The notes beneath the pieces were generated by a model. The model had not been told where the DNA came from and ran no database searches. It saw only the letters and a program-made list of their open reading frames with translations. Source: Caldifarciminota bacterium (lineage in GTDB: Bacteria > Hydrothermota > Tepidihabitantia > Tepidihabitantales > Tepidihabitantaceae). Taken from it: a stretch of DNA of 5,767 nt. Both the position numbers and the translations under genes were made by a program. Location: the NCBI GenBank assembly GCA_903908785.1, contig CAIVTL010000366.1:1-5767 (forward strand), read 5' to 3'. Shown here one piece after another: positions 4,667 through 5,767 of the stretch. Every line of letters begins with the position of its first letter. The stretch's first letter is position 1.

Positions 4667-5489
4667 AGCCGAACTTCGCGAGCGGCTGCTGGAGCTGCAC
4701 TGGCGGCAGTGGTGCGCGCTAGGCGTTGCTTGTCAGGTCGAACCCGAGAAGCACTGGGTAGTGGACCTCGAGGCGCTGGTCGCTTCGACGCTTGCGCTCG
4801 GACGCGAGGACATGCGGCTGTCGAAATTGGCCCGCGAGTGGCTGGTGCTGAACCGGGAATGGGTGAGCACTCCGCGGCTGAGGCGCATCGGTCAGGCGTT
4901 TGCGCCCGCCGATGACTCGGTGGCGTCGGGTACTGAGCCGGTCGCGCGGGGCCGGGCGAAGGCCACGAGGCCGGTCGTGACTCAGCCGGTGCTGTTGCAG
5001 CTCCAGCTTCGGGCCCTGTTCGGCATGGATGTCCGCGCCGATGTCTTCGGCTACCTGTTGTTCAACAAGGACGGCAATTCGTCTTCAATCGCGCGAGCGC
5101 TGTACGTGGACCAGAAGCGCGTCTACAACGTTCTTGAACGGTGGAACACCGCCGGCGTTGTCCGGCGAGCGCCCGGTGGGTACTCACTCGTGCCGGACGC
5201 GGTTCCGGCTGCGGTGGCGCAGGCACGCGACGAGACAGAATGGGTCAACTGGGCGGCCACGCACACGGCGCTTGACCGGCTGCATAAGTTGCTGGCGAAG
5301 GTCGCATCCGATGACCCATACGTGTTATCATCGTTGTTCCGCGACGTTCGGGCCGAACTTGAGCCGGCGGCGGCGGCGGTCGGAATCCATGTGGCGTCTG
5401 CGGACCGCCATCCTGGCGCAGCCTACTTTGTCCCGTTCGTCGATGGAGTCTTGGCCTGGCTCGGGCGGCTTCTCGGTCGTCGCGAGTAG
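4635..5489 (+). CDS. Winged helix-turn-helix protein of unknown function
   Basis: A 284-residue protein with three parts. Residues about 8-88 are helical, with aromatic and basic residues (LLELHWRQWCALGV, DLEALVASTLALG, LAREWLVLNREWV). After a Pro/Ala/Arg linker (89-115), residues about 122-188 look like a winged helix: ADVFGYLLFN, then SSIARALYVDQKRVYNVLERWNTAGVV as helix-turn-helix, and RRAPGGYSLVP as the wing. The C-terminal part (195-284) is helical and ends in a hydrophobic stretch near 263-280. Similar architecture occurs, as far as I recall, in proteins beside minimal nucleotidyltransferase genes, but no such partner is in this window. Start: ATG 4635; ATG 4647 in the same frame is an alternative, and AAGGA at 4616-4620 is rather far upstream of both. 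A DNA-binding regulator acting on the palindromic promoter upstream is the best guess. Confidence 0.68.
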   Translation: MATAMSPKRFRAELRERLLELHWRQWCALGVACQVEPEKHWVVDLEALVASTLALGREDMRLSKLAREWLVLNREWVSTPRLRRIGQAFAPADDSVASGTEPVARGRAKATRPVVTQPVLLQLQLRALFGMDVRADVFGYLLFNKDGNSSSIARALYVDQKRVYNVLERWNTAGVVRRAPGGYSLVPDAVPAAVAQARDETEWVNWAATHTALDRLHKLLAKVASDDPYVLSSLFRDVRAELEPAAAAVGIHVASADRHPGAAYFVPFVDGVLAWLGRLLGRRE

Positions 5490-5499
5490 CCCCGAACGA

Positions 5500-5542
5500 G
5501 GGACATGACCGAAACCGGCTCGGCGGTTTCGGATTGTGTCCC
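5500..5542. terminator. Long hairpin between convergent genes, possible bidirectional terminator
   Basis: A perfect 9-bp stem, CCGAAACCG (5509-5517) with CGGTTTCGG (5524-5532), closes a 6-base loop. Outside an internal loop (TGA against ATTG), GGGACA (5500-5505) pairs with TGTCCC (5537-5542), giving 15 base pairs in all. It begins 11 bases after the winged-helix stop and ends 8 bases before the stop of the opposing dehydrogenase gene, exactly where a shared terminator is expected. There is no U-tract on either strand. Confidence 0.6.
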
Positions 5543-5549
5543 AAGCGGG

Positions 5550-5767
5550 CTAGGCTATCAGCAGGACTTTGGCGCCGCGAATCTTCCGTTCTTTCAGTTC
5601 GAGCAGTGCCTGGTTCGCGTCTTCAAGCGCGTATTCCTGCACTTCGGGTTTGATTGGAATCCGGGCTGCCAGTTCGAGGAACTCGGCCACGTCACGGCGC
5701 GTGACATTGGCCACGGTTTTGATTTCCTTTTCCATCCACAGGTGCTTCGCGTAGTCCAGTCCAAGGA
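5550..5767 (-). CDS. Zinc-type alcohol dehydrogenase, C-terminal part (5' end beyond window)
   Basis: Read on the complementary strand, an open frame enters from the window edge and ends at TAG (complement of 5550-5552), giving 71 residues: LGLDYAKHLWMEKEIKTVAN followed by VTRRDVAEFLELAARIPIKP and EVQEYALEDANQALLELKER with KIRGAKVLLIA. This matches the C terminus of zinc-dependent medium-chain alcohol dehydrogenases: the KSVANVTR-like segment, the IPIKPEVQEY strand, the substrate-domain helix ANQALLELK, and the final GAKVLLI strand. Those enzymes oxidise alcohols or reduce aldehydes with NAD(P)(H). The zinc ligands and the Rossmann fold lie upstream, outside the window, so the substrate cannot be judged. 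An internal ATG (5733-5735) is not the start, because the family match continues before it. The gene converges on the winged-helix gene. Confidence 0.82.
   Translation of the reverse strand, partial: LGLDYAKHLWMEKEIKTVANVTRRDVAEFLELAARIPIKPEVQEYALEDANQALLELKERKIRGAKVLLIA

Noticed and set aside
1..5767. CRISPR array, tRNA, rRNA, insertion sequence or attachment site
   Set aside because: No regularly spaced repeats, no cloverleaf-like or ribosomal sequence, no transposase or terminal inverted repeats with target duplications were found by reading.

Overview
The window looks like GC-rich bacterial DNA, probably from an uncultivated lineage. Most of it is about 60-65% G+C by eye, with Shine-Dalgarno-led genes, short gene gaps and overlapping genes. 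No ribosomal RNA or other taxonomic marker is present. I cannot name the phylum; a candidate-phylum metagenome bin such as WOR-3 would be a guess. The first 300 bases differ: I counted 139 G+C in 300 (46%), against 79 in 120 (66%) for the next 120 bases. They encode the start of an unrelated protein.

Layout on the + strand: (1) 1-300, an AT-richer piece with a perfect TATAAT box and the N-terminal third of an Sfp-type 4'-phosphopantetheinyl transferase. (2) From 301, in the same reading frame, an NAD-dependent 1-pyrroline-5-carboxylate dehydrogenase (RocA/PruA type) that lacks its first 90 or so residues. The resulting 501-codon ORF is a chimera, most simply an assembly or recombination junction. 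(3) 1611-2960, a P-loop protein of the cyclic 2,3-diphosphoglycerate synthase family, preceded by a tandem 9-bp repeat. (4) 2961-3003, a REP-like palindrome that also supplies the ribosome binding site of (5) 3009-3560, a four-helix membrane protein of unknown function. (6) 3570-3944 and 3920-4321, an unrecognised 124-residue helical protein overlapping a Fic/Doc-family (death-on-curing) toxin, a candidate toxin-antitoxin pair with no recognisable Phd-type antitoxin. (7) 4322-4634, a largely non-coding stretch holding a GC hairpin, a well-formed promoter embedded in a cluster of TAGT/ACTA inverted repeats, and a short ORF that appears broken by a one-base frameshift. (8) 4635-5489, a 284-residue protein with a central winged helix. 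(9) 5500-5542, a long hairpin between convergent genes. (10) 5550-5767 on the - strand, the C-terminal end of a zinc-type alcohol dehydrogenase that continues past the window.

How they fit: the dehydrogenase and the cDPGS-like gene are closely spaced and probably co-transcribed. The membrane gene, the 124-residue gene and doc run with gaps of 9 and -25 bp and so probably share a transcript. The winged-helix gene has its own promoter with operator-like symmetry, which suggests autoregulation. The parts most likely to hold something undescribed are the doc module with its unfamiliar partner, and the promoter / small ORF / winged-helix unit next to it.
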